A stretch of 64,000 bases of DNA, from assembly GCA_027676805.1 (NCBI GenBank), contig JAQENU010000004.1, positions 203,257-267,256 on the forward strand, written 5' to 3'. Origin of the DNA: Coprobacillaceae bacterium UN01-12pH3A (GTDB taxonomy: Bacteria; Bacillota_I; Bacilli_A; Erysipelotrichales; Coprobacillaceae). Below are positions 63,318 to 64,000 of this stretch, piece by piece. The notes beneath the pieces were generated by a model, which saw only the letters and a list, made by a program, of their open reading frames with translations, was not told the DNA's origin and ran no database searches. A program made the translations under genes and the position numbers. Numbering within the stretch: the first letter of the stretch is position 1; every line of letters starts with the position of its first letter.

Positions 63318-64000
63318 ATGGCAAAAAAACCAAATATATTATTTTTTGCGGCAGATCAGATGCGTGCGGATTCCCTGCACCATTTAGGAAATGAAGCATC
63401 GATCACGCCGAACATTGATGCGCTTTTAAATGAGGGAGTCTCTTTTGAAAATGCTTATTGTCAAAATCCGGTATGTGTACCGTCTCGCTGCAGCTTTTTA
63501 ACGGGACTGTATCCGCATACCATGGGACATCGTACAATGCATTTCTTACAGAGAGAAAACGAACCTAATATTTTAAGAGAAATGAAAAACAATGGCTATG
63601 AAGTCATTTGGATCGGCGGAAATGATATTGTTCCCAGAGATAGAGTTAAAACAGCGTACTGTGACGCTTATTATGAAGGTATTGACTTTAGCGATTCACG
63701 GGATGTCATCAGCGATAAGACTTTTGGCGGACTAGCGGATCATCAGCCGAAAGTGACGAAAGAAATGATCGATGACGGCAGTCTGTATTCTTTTTATATC
63801 GGTAAATTAGAAAAACTTGATCTGACCGGTCAATTAGACTGGAACCGTGTGAAAATTGCGATTGATTATATTGAAAGAAAAAGCAAAGAAAAAGATTCTA
63901 AACCATTCTTTCTTTATTGTTCTCTTTTTTTTCCACATCCGCCATACGCTTGTGAGGATCCTTGGTACAGTATGATTGACCGCAGTAAAGTCCCGCCACG
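63318..64000 (+). CDS. Sulfatase, 3' truncated by window end
   Basis: Starts at ATG 63318 behind AAAGGAGGTG; runs off the window, with about 227 codons visible. Opens MAKKPNILFFAADQMRADSL (metal-binding Asp, a typical arylsulfatase start). The CXPSR site is NPVCVPSRCSFLTG near residue 56, a Cys-type sulfatase that needs conversion of that Cys to formylglycine, done in anaerobes by a radical SAM maturase. No such gene is seen nearby. PHPPYACEDPW near the end fits the family. No signal peptide, so it may be cytoplasmic. Confidence 0.92.
   Translation, partial: MAKKPNILFFAADQMRADSLHHLGNEASITPNIDALLNEGVSFENAYCQNPVCVPSRCSFLTGLYPHTMGHRTMHFLQRENEPNILREMKNNGYEVIWIGGNDIVPRDRVKTAYCDAYYEGIDFSDSRDVISDKTFGGLADHQPKVTKEMIDDGSLYSFYIGKLEKLDLTGQLDWNRVKIAIDYIERKSKEKDSKPFFLYCSLFFPHPPYACEDPWYSMIDRSKVPP

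Overview
The window is a low-GC, densely coded stretch of a Bacillota (Firmicutes) chromosome. Strong Shine-Dalgarno sites, a T-box leader, an RNA polymerase delta subunit gene, Nfn and AdhE fermentation enzymes, many PTS genes and sortase-type surface anchoring suggest an anaerobic, fermentative, probably gut-associated organism. An Erysipelotrichia-like lineage is my inference; nothing here proves it. I recognise no rRNA, tRNA, CRISPR array, prophage or insertion sequence.

Layout. 0-9.4 kb: the 3' part of yaaA, a PPK2 polyphosphate kinase, a paired DUF6323/DUF6179-like gene set, ddl, and a trehalose system (treR, then a strong promoter with a TreR-like operator, a PTS EIIBCA and phosphotrehalase). 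9.4-19.4 kb: one large branched-chain amino-acid operon, leuA-ilvN-ilvC-leuC-leuD-leuB-ilvD-ilvB, behind a T-box leader whose specifier I read as CTC (Leu). A folded RNA element lies between ilvC and leuC. 19.5-24 kb: accessory genes (XRE regulators, VanZ-like protein, SDR, acetyltransferase, DUF1893) with two MerR-type promoters but no merR gene. One regulator is an XRE HTH fused to a desulfoferrodoxin-like iron domain.

24-27.5 kb: a giant protein of 25 Sel1 repeats in strict 36-residue register. 27.5-31 kb: a Cof-type phosphatase, a split ChrA pair diverging from a LysR gene, and a rhodanese. 31-34 kb: adhE with a long leader. 34-38 kb: VanZ-like protein, a DUF308 membrane protein fused to a putative permuted papain-like domain, and a PII-like small protein, followed by a HAD/SDR pair. 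38-43 kb: nfnAB plus an acetyltransferase, and a YtrA-type ABC cassette. 43-51.8 kb: orphan PTS EIIB, radical SAM lyase-like protein, MATE pump, YitT protein, then an accessory island in which two genes are each broken by a 7-base homopolymer, ending with an LRR surface protein. 51.8-64 kb: purine nucleoside phosphorylase, HD hydrolase, fructose operon (fruR-fruK-fruA), class A PBP, DUF1934-argS-rpoE, and an RpiR regulator diverging from a sulfatase cut by the window end.

How it fits together: the sugar modules (trehalose, fructose, an RpiR/sulfatase locus) feed glycolysis; AdhE and Nfn balance NADH, NADPH and ferredoxin; the T-box operon makes Leu, Ile and Val. I found no single clearly new system. 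The best leads are the XRE-desulfoferrodoxin fusion, the DUF308-papain-like protein with its PII-like neighbour, the 25-repeat Sel1 protein beside a lone XRE gene, the ilvC-leuC RNA junction, and the two homopolymer-interrupted genes.
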